Source: Trichomonas vaginalis G3 (Eukaryota; Parabasalia; Trichomonadida; Trichomonadidae). From it: a stretch of DNA of 64,000 nucleotides. Numbering within the stretch: position 1 is the first letter of the stretch; each line of letters begins with the position of its first letter. The translations under genes were made by a program, and so were the position numbers. The DNA lies in the NCBI RefSeq assembly GCF_026262505.1, contig NC_067206.1, forward strand, positions 35,975,896-36,039,895, in the 5' to 3' direction. The notes under the pieces are model-generated. The model was not told the origin of the DNA, made no database searches, and saw only the letters and a list, made by a program, of their open reading frames with translations. Positions 17,820 through 29,400 of the stretch are shown piece by piece.

Positions 17820-18437
17820 TTATAAAGCTTCATTTACAGGTATTTCATCGTCAGTAAATGAATCCTCATTATCGTTTGGTTCAACCTGTTTATATAATCC
17901 TTTCATTTCTTCTTTCAAAACATAACACCATGTTTGTTTACCATCTATTCTTCTCTGTTTCTTATCACATTTATCTTTAATGCTCATTTGAAAGTTTTTG
18001 TCTTTCATGTCTGATGGTTTGCAGAATAGAGCATTTTTACATGTCATACCTGCACACAATTCATCATAATGTGTATTTATCCATACATCTAAAGGATTTG
18101 TTGATAATTCAATTAAATCTTGTTTGGCTTCAGTCATCGGTATGATTCGTACATTAAATGATGAAAGGTCATATTGCATAAAATATGTTAGTAAATTATC
18201 ATAAAATTCCTTAGTGCATGAATCCATTAAATTCTTGAAGTAATCAAATTGACCCTTAAATTTACCATTAACTCTTAAAACTACGTATCTTCTGTCTCCA
18301 ACTTCAATTTTGACAGGGTAAACGTTATTAGTTACGAAAATGAAGTTTGCAACGTTCTGAGCAGTTCTTCTGGGTTGATTCTTTTCATTAATTCTAATCT
18401 CATTATCCGTTATAATTGATTTCAAAGCGTTGAAGTT
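17820..18437 (-). pseudogene. Polinton primase/SF3 helicase, C-terminal part only
   Basis: From about 18437 leftward the minus strand encodes the C-terminal part of a D5-like superfamily 3 helicase. Typical blocks are NVANFIFVTNNVYPVKIEVG (sensor-like Asn region), DRRYVVLRV (the DRR arginine segment) and IPMTEAKQDLIELSTNP. An acidic tail follows (DNEDSFTDDEIPVNEAL). The enzyme would unwind DNA for element replication. Only this part is present here; the gene is cut at the junction with host DNA. The open frame continues past 18437 only by chance, through the antisense of a C2 gene. Other primase-helicase pieces lie at 33975-34604 and 37190-38756. Confidence 0.8.
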
Positions 18438-18447
18438 AGAATCATAA

Positions 18448-18744
18448 GTAGGTAGAATTGGTGATGGCAAGGTTGTTGAGACAAAGGTCAGAAAGAATGA
18501 AAAATCCCCAGTTTGGGATAAGAGATTCCAGTTCAATGTCTCAAACAAGAAGGAGGTCCTCCACTTGCGCATTATGGATAGTGACCACCTTTCAAAGGAT
18601 GACCCAATCGGCACAATGGAAATCCCACTTGAGTCAATTAACCCAGACAAGCCAGTTTTCCAGTGGTTCCCAATCAAGCTCGCTCCAAAGGTTAAGCCAG
18701 ATTCAATTCCATGCCAGCTCAGACTTATCGTCGAGTTCATCTAA
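18448..18744 (+). pseudogene. C2-domain protein, 3' part only
   Basis: The frame encodes the C-terminal 98 residues of a C2 domain protein: GDGKVVETKVRKNEKSPVWD, then FQFNV, LHLRIMDSDHLSKDDPIG, and a closing strand CQLRLIVEFI. The WD/F and DxD-type (MDSDH...DD) residues of the Ca-binding loops are visible, so the intact protein would bind Ca and phospholipid membranes. Trichomonads have many such short, highly expressed C2 proteins, and the GC-richer codons here fit that. The N-terminal third is missing: in-frame stop TAA at 18445 and the Polinton border lie directly upstream. Either the Polinton inserted here or this is an assembly joint. Confidence 0.8.
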
Positions 18745-19255
18745 ACAATTAACGGTTTGAACGAACTCCATGCAAAATATTTTTTCATTACAATAATATT
18801 TTTATTATTATCCATCTTTCATAATTAATATTTTTTCCATGATTTTTTATCTTTAAGTGTTATATGGTGGCATGAAAGTTTTCACATGCTCAAGCATGCA
18901 AAATGACTAAATAACTAGATAATATAGGATTTAAACAAACAAATTAGATTTAGTTTTTTATTGATTGATTTTTGCTTGGAAAATCTTCCAATTCAATTTT
19001 TTTGTCATAGATAATAATTTGGATTACAATAATTGGTGTAATTACAAAAAAATCTTTTTCAATGAAATATTATTCATTTCATTCAATACAAATGTGATAT
19101 CATTATACACTAGTCCATGCAAATCCAAGTTTCTATAAGTAATTCCTTATTAAGTTCTTTGGTTGAAAAGATATCTGCGCTTGAAACTTTCTATAGATTG
19201 AGCCTTAAATATTGTGGGAAATCGAACAACAAACAAATAGTTCTCTTATATCATA
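18745..19255. other. AT-rich intergenic stretch
   Basis: It lies between the 3' end of the C2 gene and the 3' end of the GT61 gene (convergent). No gene, RNA or long repeat was found. Confidence 0.4.
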
Positions 19256-20953
19256 TCATATATATTGTTTATTCTGCATTTTTAAAAGAATATCGTTAAA
19301 AATCTTGTTAAATGTATCTATTTCAAGGGTGATATCAGTTTCTTTCATATACTCGTGACAATACTGATCTGAGCAGTAATCTTTTCTAGATAGACAGTCT
19401 TTTATCTTTGAAGATATATTTTTTTGGTTTATGTTCATAACTGAATGGTAATTAACATTTGAATTTAATGCCAAATCTTTAAACCATTGTCTGCAGTTAT
19501 ATTTATAAGGAAGTATTTCAATTAAATGAGAGTTATTCCTCATCCATAAAGAATGAGTTAAACCACTTCCATGAACACCAATCAAAACATCTGTTCTTGA
19601 TATCAGACGTATTTGATCAATAAATTTAAGCTTTTCTAGATGAACTATACTAACATTACAAAAATTACAACTATTTTCTATCGAATTTCGTAATTCTACA
19701 GAGTTTGTAAGTTTCCTATGCTTAGAATTACGATCCATGATGATTATATTAGTAGAATTTTCATTTTTCGAAGAAATATTATTAAATTTAAAAATTTCTT
19801 CTCTAAAGCTTTGAATTGTAGATCTAGATATATTGTAATTGAATAACAAAGAGTCAGTTACGTTTCTTTTCTTCAATAAATCACTTCCTTCTGGCTTTTC
19901 TATACCTAAAATTAAATTTTCGAATAAAAAATTTGATTTTGGAGGTATAATATTGATAGGATGCGAAGTAATTGTACTAATTAGGTCTTTAATGAAAGCC
20001 AATGAGTCATTATTCTTTAAGAAAATTAATATTTTTGATTTCGAAATTTTTGAATAGTAAGTATCAATAAATTGCTTGAGTGGGAGTATAAAATCATAAA
20101 CTGAATGCCACAGCATCTGGTTATTTGGATGAATTCCATATAAAAACGAAAAATTCGGAATAAAAGTTAAATTATTGATAATTTCATTAATAACTATTGG
20201 CTCAAATACTAACCGATCAGATTCTTTATCAAATGGATATCCTCTTGCCCCAAGAACCAAAAATGGGCTTGGAAAAACAAAATTTGCTGGGGAATAAAAT
20301 TTAATATGTCTATTATGAATTATTATATTCCTTCCTTCACACCATCTGTCTCTCCAGTCAGTCCCATGACAGAATAGTTGTGAATACTTGGATTTTGAAA
20401 ATTCTGTAATATTAAGTTGAATTTTGCGCTTGAAATTGGATAGCATCTTATAAAAAGCTGAGTTATCGCTGTAAAATGTACTGTTAGATAGACAATACAA
20501 ATCACAAGTGTAATTTTGGACGAAAGGCATATGAAAACGAATTTCTAGAGATTTGTTAGTAATGTTCTCGATTGTTGCAGATCCCGGTGAAAAAGTTATT
20601 TGTTTTCCATAAGCTTCTGTGATAAGTGCAAAATTATTTTTGAATGAAGGGAAAACAGTTGCAACATTGTAATCTATTATAATATTTTCGCCTAACACTT
20701 GAATATTTTTTATATTTTTGCAAGAATTATCTGTGAAAGAAATTAAATTCTTCAAACATTCTATTTTTTGGTATGATAGCATGAAAAATTGAAATGATAT
20801 GGCAAATGCCATTAAAATTGTGATTGTAATTAGCTCTAATTTCAAGATCAATGAATCGAGCTTGCGAAGTAGAGAGATGATTTTCGACGAGCAGAATATT
20901 TGGAATTTGAAAAAGTGAAAGTTTTCTTTGAATTCTGTAAGAGTAAGTAACAT
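19256..20953 (-). CDS. GT61-family glycosyltransferase, type II membrane protein
   Basis: The C-terminal third carries the GT61 (DUF563) signature: RTDVLIGVHGSGLTHSLWM, then IEILPYKYNCRQWFKDLA, as in xylosyl- and N-acetylglucosaminyl-transferases of that family. Near residues 40-60 is one hydrophobic helix (LITITILMAFAISFQFF), giving a type II Golgi topology with a lumenal catalytic part containing many N-X-S/T sites. It should transfer a sugar from a nucleotide donor in surface glycan synthesis; substrate unknown. The start is doubtful: the first ATG at 20953 and about the first 25 codons lie inside the repeat of 4880-4960, so the original 5' end is probably replaced. The internal ATG at 20812 lies within the membrane helix. 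Confidence 0.8.
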   Translation of the reverse strand: MLLTLTEFKENFHFFKFQIFCSSKIISLLRKLDSLILKLELITITILMAFAISFQFFMLSYQKIECLKNLISFTDNSCKNIKNIQVLGENIIIDYNVATVFPSFKNNFALITEAYGKQITFSPGSATIENITNKSLEIRFHMPFVQNYTCDLYCLSNSTFYSDNSAFYKMLSNFKRKIQLNITEFSKSKYSQLFCHGTDWRDRWCEGRNIIIHNRHIKFYSPANFVFPSPFLVLGARGYPFDKESDRLVFEPIVINEIINNLTFIPNFSFLYGIHPNNQMLWHSVYDFILPLKQFIDTYYSKISKSKILIFLKNNDSLAFIKDLISTITSHPINIIPPKSNFLFENLILGIEKPEGSDLLKKRNVTDSLLFNYNISRSTIQSFREEIFKFNNISSKNENSTNIIIMDRNSKHRKLTNSVELRNSIENSCNFCNVSIVHLEKLKFIDQIRLISRTDVLIGVHGSGLTHSLWMRNNSHLIEILPYKYNCRQWFKDLALNSNVNYHSVMNINQKNISSKIKDCLSRKDYCSDQYCHEYMKETDITLEIDTFNKIFNDILLKMQNKQYI

Positions 20954-22244
20954 AATTACCAGAAATTATACGTTCAAAGTTTGAGTTTATCATACATTCT
21001 GATAATGTAAAATAGATAGATTGTCGATCACAAATAGTTTCATTTGCTCCAAACATCAGTTTTAGCATCGAATCTCTGTTGTGATATCGGCAGATTATGG
21101 AATTTAATCTGACCTTAATCTTCATCAACAAAATCTGTAATAGAATTTGAAGAGAAATTCATTATTATTCAATTACTCCGTATGGCCAAGCAACATTTTC
21201 AACATTACTGACATCGTTGAAGTGTCCAAAGAGGATACTACTGTTTCCACTCTCGAAAGTCCTAAAAATGTCCTCCAACTACCACGAAATCGGAATATAA
21301 AAAGAATTCATAGCGAAATTCCATAAAAATAAACTTACAAAGACGATTAACGTTTTAACGTGGACAAAGTAATTCGTATCCTCCCCTCGATTTCGTTTCT
21401 GCCTTGGCGAAAGTTGGAATGCAACAGATTAACCAGTATGTCGAATGTTTTTGTCGTATATGTCCATTGTTTTGGATATAAGAGAATATAAGTTACCCGC
21501 TTGCCTGAATTTTTCACACAATTTTGACCTGAAAAAGCAGAATTCGTCAGAATTCAAAAATTAATAATTTAATTTCATGAAGGGAACAACAATTGTACCA
21601 TGGATAAAATTTGGTCATGCATAAGAATCTATTGCTATGAACCAAAGTTCCATCTCTTTTCTAGATTCTTTTTGAATTCGAATATGCGATGCTGAGATTC
21701 ATTTTTCGCAGACTTCAAGAAGATATTGCTTGGATGAGTAACAATTTCACCAATTTTTATGATAATTCTGGAGTCCATTTTCGCTTTGACCGTTTAAATG
21801 CTTATCTTTGTAGCTTCGAGAATGAAAGTATATGACATAATTCGCTTGAATGGCCAAAGAATACAAGAAGGAACTAATTATACGATTCCAAGTATTATTT
21901 CCAATGCAAACCAGATTACTTTTTCATTCACGAATCCTGTTATGAATGACGAGTGGAAGAAAGGATTAATAGAAACGCCTTCAGGAACAATACTTTGTCC
22001 ACAAATAAGGCGTATTTGCCTTAATAATTCGATATTCGCAGCAGAAGCGAAAAAGTCATTAATGATGTTTCAAGAATTTACATCGACTCCAAACCGCCTT
22101 CGGACGCGTTCTTGTCGACCAAAATCATCGCAATCAATTGCATCGTTGTAATTTAGTTATTGTTGCAACACTTGGCTTTTGGCGGTGGTTATGAAGAGCA
22201 TGCAGCTGAGAAGGTCATGGTATCACTGATCTACTAATTATATG
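20878..22244 (+). pseudogene. Duplicate of membrane glycoprotein gene, 3' part
   Basis: It corresponds to 4880-6264 of the clean gene, including the membrane helix (about 22120-22200) and the basic MKR-type tail. The reading frame is interrupted every few dozen bases by small length differences. The longest surviving frame is 21798-22151. It starts abruptly at the joint with the GT61 gene, with no 5' part. Probably sequence error rather than a decayed gene. Confidence 0.8.
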
Positions 22245-22518
22245 ATTATTTTTGTATATTAAATTTTATTATATATATTATAATTTTGTTTTTTGTTTTT
22301 TTTTAAATTGTTTGTGTTTGAATTATCACCATGTTGTTTTTACATATTCCTTTTTCTTCTTGCTTCAAAAATTGAGATATATTTTCGGAAAATGGAAAAT
22401 AGGCCAAAATTCCAAATCATTTAGATTTGTTTTCATTGTTTAAATTCGATTTTGCTAGGAAATCCTTAAAAAGTAAAATTGAATAAATCTGTCAGGAGAA
22501 CTAACTAAATTTTTTAAA

Positions 22519-23003
22519 AATGAGCAAATTATATCACTAGACATTACTGCTCATAAGATCATTCATGATAGGCTCTATTATAGAGTTCAGTACAGTGATA
22601 ATTCCTATCACCTGGAAATGCTGATTTACAAAGCCTGAATTAAAAGATAAAATGAAAAGTTACTTATTCGTTATTCTACAATAAGATCATGAACTGTAAA
22701 GATTGCGGCTAAGCAAACTGATCTATCCCCAAGCATTTGATGCTTTGAATTCTCAAAAGAAGAATACAAATAGAAAATTTATCGATATATTTGATATTTT
22801 CCGGATTTGACAATATAGTACATCATATATCAAACAGAATAATATTATTGATGCTGATTTAAAGATTTGATACGATCTTCGTTATTAATCATGTACGAAA
22901 GGATGAAATCTAACAATGCTATACGGAAATAAGTTATCGAACATTTAAACTACTATTTCCAAAAGCTTAAATATTTATGTTATCAAAGGCTAGAAGAATA
23001 ATA
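22519..23003 (+). pseudogene. Duplicate of chromodomain-like gene
   Basis: It follows 6545-7024 from the leader (TTTTTTAAAAATGAGCAAA) to the tail (AGGCTAGAAGAAT) with many small length differences; no long frame survives. The nearly unchanged third-codon bases argue against age. Confidence 0.8.
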
Positions 23004-23458
23004 AAAGTTTATTTGTTAGCAAAATAGTAAAATGAATTGATGTATATTCTTTTTGTTAGTCATGATATTTAGGTGATCATGTTTTTAATTACGAAAAACA
23101 TTAATTACTTTTTTCGGATTTACATAAAAATCAGCAACAGAAAGAATCATATTCATAGCTCTAATATGCTAAAGAGATGGATTTTATAGTGAAACTAGTA
23201 TATAATTTTAAAATATAAAGAAAAATATTCAAATTTCAGAACGATTCCTTCCAAAGTAGATTGTTACAAAGTATGATATAGAACGCTTTGTTATCTGATT
23301 TTTTCATTGATGAAAGCAAATAAGTTTAAATTTTCAAAATCAATAATTTAATTAAAGACAAATACGAATATAGTAATGAGTATTGATAAAGTATGAAGCA
23401 ATCAAATTCAAATAGTGTTTCTTCGAATATTATAAAATAATAACTCTAAAATAAGGAT

Positions 23459-23590
23459 TTTAGCGCACGCTTATGTATGGCACTATCACTTGATTGTCGC
23501 CAATATAAGCAGTGTGCGCGTAAGAATTGTTTCTGAAGGCCGTATGGACAGTGGGCAGGCGGTCACCCTCCGGTAGCTTGAAAATAAATG
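23459..23590 (+). ncRNA. Duplicate of the structured RNA candidate
   Basis: It follows 7477-7597 with small length differences. Both arms of the outer stems (CGCACGCTTAT / ATAAGC, GTGTGCGCG and the GGTAGCTTG arm) are still recognisable. Same caveat as the surrounding block. Confidence 0.3.
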
Positions 23591-23778
23591 TTATAATTGA
23601 AAACTCTGTTTGGCTGTTTAAAGTGTCCCAAATATTATTTAAAGTAAATCCCCCTTTTTAAAATAATAATCTAATCAAATAAAAACGGATGAGTAGATAA
23701 AATTGATTAGTTTATATCAGATCAAACGAAGCTTAAAAAATCATGAAAAAATAACAAAAAAAAATAATAAATCAAATT

Positions 23779-24927
23779 TCAAATGCGACGTTTCCTTTTC
23801 ACTGGGTAAAAATCTGTCTAGTTCTGAGTTCCTGAAGAAAAGTGTCCAAATACTTCCTTGTCACTCCAATGTTTGAAACATAATTCATCTTTTTCAGCGA
23901 GCAGTCGATAAAGGATTGATTTTTAATTTCATACAACCACCTCTTTAACATATTTACTATTTTTGATGTTGTTAACACTTTCATCTTTTTACCAACGAAT
24001 ATTGAATTGCGTTGCAAACGCTCTTTTCTTTGTGTCGCACTTTAACGGACTCCAATGAACTTCCCGATGGTTTTTCTCGCTTATTTGGTCGTTTGGCTCT
24101 AGATACTCTTGGGAATTTCAGAGTGCGACTCCTGAAAGATTCGTTGTGAATTTCTTGTGATTCATCTGTTGTTTGATGTTTCTTCAGTTTTTTCTTTATA
24201 ATGTTCAGGAATCTTTTATAGGGGGGGGGGGGGGGGGGGGGGCGAATTAAGAGGCCTTTCTCGTTTAGGTACTGTAGAAGATTGTTGTGTCTCTTCTGTT
24301 TTGTTTTCTTCTTTTTGTTATGTTATTTCAGATTCTTGAATATTTTAAGATTATTGGTTCTTTCTGATGAGCTCTATTGATGAGCTTTGTGATTCTTCTC
24401 CGTTTTATCATCTTCTGCCGCTATTTTCATCTATTGTTTGAATGATTTTGATTTTCAAATCTTTTCCTTCTGACTTTTCTGGTATTTGATTCTGATGTTT
24501 TTCATCAAGCGAATTGGTGACTGTTGTTAAATGAAATACTGTTTTTCTCCAATAATCGCGTGTAATCTATAATAATGTACCTCATCTTTCGTCTTCATCT
24601 GAGCTGCTGCTACCCTAGTATGTCGTCTACTTTTGTCAATTCTCTTGATCGGGATGAAATTCCTTCCTTGCTTAAAACGAATAGCAGAACAAATTTTCTT
24701 CATTCAGGCCTTTCTAGTGATGTCTTACATGATAGTTATCTTAACTCTCGTAGTTATGCTTGCTCTGTAAACTGTAAGAGATTTGGTTTTTCTTGATTGG
24801 AGATGAATTTGAAATGGGATTCATGTTTCCTTCAATATCCTTGGACGATTTGGTATCATCATGGCCAAAGATGAGCCGTTGGATCGTTTTGCTGGGTGTT
24901 AAAACTCACAGTGTCTTCAAAATCCAT
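23779..24927 (-). pseudogene. Duplicate of homeodomain gene
   Basis: It follows 7798-8907. The homeodomain end is readable in pieces (LKRWLYEIKNQSF, FGVTRKYLDTF). A run of 22 G at 24221-24242 is inserted relative to the clean copy and has no counterpart anywhere else, a further sign of sequence error. Confidence 0.8.
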
Positions 24928-26004
24928 TAATAAAGAATGATGGCTAAAAATTGAAGTGAAAAATGAGAATGTCGAAGAGTTACGATATAAAATAATAATC
25001 GCACCTTGTGAATCACTTAAAAATAAATAAAGAGAATTAAGTTCAAATATCTAATGACTTTTCTCAGAAATATCGAACTCCTTTCAAATTAATACATCAT
25101 TTGAATTAAAATCATAGCATGAGAATATTAATACATGTCTGATAGAAGAAGCAAACAGTATAAATTAAACGTCCGTTGAAAAAAATATTGAATTCGAGAT
25201 TGAAAAAATGCCCTACGTTCCCACTTCTGGAAAACGTTTTCACCTTATGATCAGTTTCAGACACTTTGGGATCTCCAATACTTTGGATTTTTGCATTAAT
25301 ATAGAGAAACGTGTCCAGTTTAACGCACAGTTGTTTTTAAAAGGCAATGATGATATCACATGAAATTATCAAATTATCAAATTTTGAAAGTACCAGTCCA
25401 AAAGGTTTAATTAGATGCCTACACGATGTGCGATTAGTGAAAATATGTGTGTCTTGATTGAGCAAGTCCTACTGATAGAGGTATGAATTCTCACAGCTTT
25501 GTCGTGAGTGTGTCTGACACTTGTATAGGTGGAATATGGCCGACATATTATATATTAATACATGTGTTGAATAATTATGAAAAAATAGCATTGGATGGCG
25601 AATGAATATTGAAAGTGTTTTGTAATTTGAATATTTTTCTTATATGTGTTATTCAGTAATGGCTTGGTTTGTTGTGATCGTACTGTGAAAAATGAAAGGT
25701 ATTTAAATTAAATGAGATTTTGAGATATCTTCTAGAATTAAGAATTTATTATGTATCTTGAGCTTTTATATAGACTATGTGTACAGGAATCCGATGTCTA
25801 TCATGCTTTAAATAAAATTAAATAAAATGAGATAAAAAATTAAAATGGACAAAGAATATATGGAAATGTAATCTTGATTGGTATTGGTGTTGCAAAATGA
25901 TTTAATACAGATTTAGGATTTGGAATGGATTTGAAATTAATGATTTTATTCAAGGATAATAAGATTTTGAACTGGTTTATTTTGAGAAATGTAAACTCCC
26001 TTTC

Positions 26005-26365
26005 ATAGGATATGTATTAGAAAGATCAATTTTAAACTTTTTGAAAGAATTGTTTTTTTTGTTGAGTGATTTTCTCTGCATTTGATTAATATTTTTTAAG
26101 TTGGCGTATCTTACGCCCTTCCAAAAATATGTACTTAGAAAGATCAATGTCAAACTTTTTGTAAAGAATATGTTTTTTTGTTGAGTTGATTTTTTCTCTC
26201 ATTTGAATATGATTTTCAGTTGGCGTTCTTACCCTTCCAAAAATATTGTAATTAGAAGAATATATGTCAAACTTTTTGAAAGAATTGTTTTTTTTGTTGA
26301 GTGATTTTCTCTCACCTTTGATAATATTAATGTTAAGTTGGCGTATTTACGCCCTTCCAAATATT
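26005..26365. repeat. Duplicate of the 113-bp tandem repeat
   Basis: Three units matching 9993-10331 with added length noise. The palindrome-like TTGGCGTATCTTACGCCC is intact in the first unit only. Confidence 0.75.
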
Positions 26366-26417
26366 TCTTTAAAAATTTAAATTTGGTCTCAATGCTCCTA
26401 CTCTAGTATATATAGTG

Positions 26418-29400
26418 CGGGTTTTGTGACTTTTTTTGTACACGTCAAGAATTCATCCAATATCGAGTGATTTTTGTTTGTATCATTTTTTTTTACATAT
26501 GAAAGTAAAAAATGTATGAATCTTACGTTTTTATTCTACGGTTTTTGAATAAATAAGTTTAAAAATTTTCAAATTGTAAGAAAAACAATTTTTTAAAACA
26601 CTAAACCCATACTAATGAGAATAAAAAAAAATAAAAAAATAAAAAAATAAACTTAAAAATTCATGTCTTACATTTTTGAATAATTTAATTTTTTATTTGT
26701 ATGAAAATGAGTGTCAAACTAACAACGTTAAAAATTGGGATTCACAAATGAGGAAATAAAGGATATATTAGAGGAAGCGGTTATGAGGGTTAGTAAATAT
26801 TATTTTAAGAAATTGTCAAAGAATTCGCGAGTTTTTAAATGAGTTTTGGACTTATGATAGAAAAATAATAAAGATATGTTATAAATCTTATATCCCACAT
26901 CTGAAGAAAAACTAAGAGAACCTGATGTTTCCCTGAATATTATGAAGAACGGATTAAAGATGATGATATGATGAAATTGAAAGACTGGAAAAAATAAGAG
27001 ATGAAATAGATGATAAAATTAAGGAAATTAAGAGAAGTTGAAAAATATAAGTGAAAATGAAGTAGAGGTTTTAATGAAATATCCAGCTTCAGAATCAGCA
27101 GTGTTCAAATCTCATGAAGAATAGATATAGAAATAATGTCTGAGAATCAACACAAAATTTATTAGAATGGTGAAATAGACGAAACACTTTCAGAAGAAGG
27201 TAACTAATTTATTACATAAACAATAAGTTATACAATTTTAATTGACGATGGACGATTATCCATGTATATTACTTTCACGCTCCTCTGATTCAGAAAATTC
27301 AAAAAAGCCAGCTGAAAATGTAACATATGCAACAAATACGATTAAGAGAAAGAAGACATGATATTTACAGGGGACAATTATTATTAAATAAATGCAGGCA
27401 GGTGTTATAACAGTTTTTGATTTGTTAGATAAAATATCATAAAGAAACAATTGGTAATATAAAGATTTTATTGCGATTGTGTTTCATTATTGAAGATACC
27501 CAACTAATGTGTTCATATGAAGAAGCAGTCACGTGAAGGAAGATGAATTGAAAGGTCTAGTACCATCATTATTATAGACCATAAAAGATATGAAAACGTA
27601 TAAGCATTATATTTATTCATTTATTTCAGAAAAAATGGAAGCAACCCATAAAACATATCCTCGTCATTTTATAGCTATTCATACATTTCCTTTTTCAAAG
27701 TTGTGATTAAATAAGACAGGGAATTAGATTTAATGTATCAGGGTTTACGACATTCTTGAGTAAATTAAAATGTATTCATCACGTCGCGGATGATAAAAAT
27801 TTTATGATGTTCTTAATTCATTTTATGGCTTTAGCCCTGGACTTTAAAAAAATAAACTTAATTTTTATTTATTTTTTTAATTTTTATTCTACACTAAATG
27901 AACAAAAACGGAACAAGCTAAATGAATGATATCAAATAGAGCAGAAGGTAGAAGGTTATTAAACGCTTCTAATAACATTCCTGATGGTGTTAATCCTAAA
28001 AATCGTAGAAGTATTTAAATGAACATAGATGCATATGAAGGTTTGACATTTCATCAGAAAGTGAGAGGTTAGCAGAATGTTAAAAGCGTTTAATATTGAT
28101 TTTTGATTATTGTTGACCCTCACCAGAGAACGTAGACATTAAAACTAAGGTAGACCTTTGCCCATTAGTGGAATCAATAATGATATATCCAGAATTTGAA
28201 AGCAGTAAATATTTTTATTAACACAGAAGTCCATGTGGAAAACTCACGCTGACAGAATAACAGACGTTGAAGCACTCACACGGCTTAAAGTTTGTCCATA
28301 AAAAAATTGTAGAAGAAATAAGTTTATTCTATCCGTGATGATCCAGAAAGGAAAAACCAAAGAAGATTTTTAAACATTGTGAGAATGTAAGAAAATAATG
28401 GGAAATTAAATTCAAGACGTTCAACTTGCAAAAACACACAACATATGCACCACATATCACGAAAAGAAGATATATAATGTGCTATTAGGTCACATAATTT
28501 GGCAGGAATATTATAAACCACAAGATTATTAATTATTACTTTTGACTTCGAAACATTAAGAACTAAAAGAAGAACTTCAACATTTCTGAATGTGCAACTT
28601 TGAAACGCTTACTTAAAAAAGCCATTTATGGTATCATCAACTGTCAAAATAAAGCCGCTTTGGCGGCGAGGTCGTGACCGTGATAAAACATTTACGAGGA
28701 ATTTTTTGCTTTAACTTCGAGTGATTCTTTATTTGCTGATTGGATTGAGTTTTTATTATTCCAACCTGTTCATTAGTTGCTAAATCAAAATTTGAAACAA
28801 TATGAAGAATTAATGAAGCCGCAAACGGACAAACGGCGGGGACTTGTCTCATACATTAAAGAGAACAAAAAGGAAGCAATTGAAAGAGCTTTTTAGGATG
28901 AAGAATTTAATAAAGTGAATATCATAGGTTTTAATTCGGGAAAGGTTTTGGAATTTAATATTTAATTCTCGTGATTTAAACACTGCAAAATGGAAAATAA
29001 AATCAATGCTGTTATCTTCTCAAATTTAAGCAAATCAAACTTGTAAAGAAAACAAACTTGTTCCATATAATTAAGATTTATTGACATCAAAAATTAATAT
29101 AGCGGGTGGGCATTAGACCATTCCACTCAGATTTCGTAAACATTAAATCACGTGTTAATCCTTTTTCCCCTTTCAATTATCACGTGGAAAATTAACGAAG
29201 ATGAATATCATAAAAAGGACGCATTCACTGACAATTCATTTTATTCACATTAACTCAAGAAACTATATCCGATTCAGATTATCAATATATATCAATGATG
29301 CTAAAAATTTTGAGAATAGATTAGAATATTTTTATTCATATATTCGCAATAGACGTTGAAATTATGATTGACGCCAATTGATAAAATTATTGAAGAAACA

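Larger units (their letters stand above)
10384..18437 (+). mobile_element. Polinton (Maverick), larger partial element
   Basis: It starts with the 22-bp TIR and contains, in order: an unknown 373-aa gene, a family-B DNA polymerase, a retroviral-type integrase, two small genes, a 121-bp repeat block and the C-terminal part of a primase/SF3 helicase on the opposite strand. This is the core gene set of Polintons. The integrase and small genes look whole. The polymerase region is broken, about half a dozen breaks. The right part of the element (capsid, ATPase and protease genes and the second TIR) is missing: at about 18437 the sequence passes into a host C2 gene. Well-kept codons suggest the element is young, or that some breaks are sequence error. 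Confidence 0.85.

Noticed and set aside
18438-18740. Minus-strand frame continuing beyond the primase-helicase part
   Set aside because: It reads the antisense of the C2 domain gene; the sense strand gives a clean C2 fold, so the extension is chance.
24221-24242. Run of 22 G as a possible quadruplex or telomere-like signal
   Set aside because: Absent from the clean counterpart at about 8241 and located in the error-dense block; almost certainly a read artefact.
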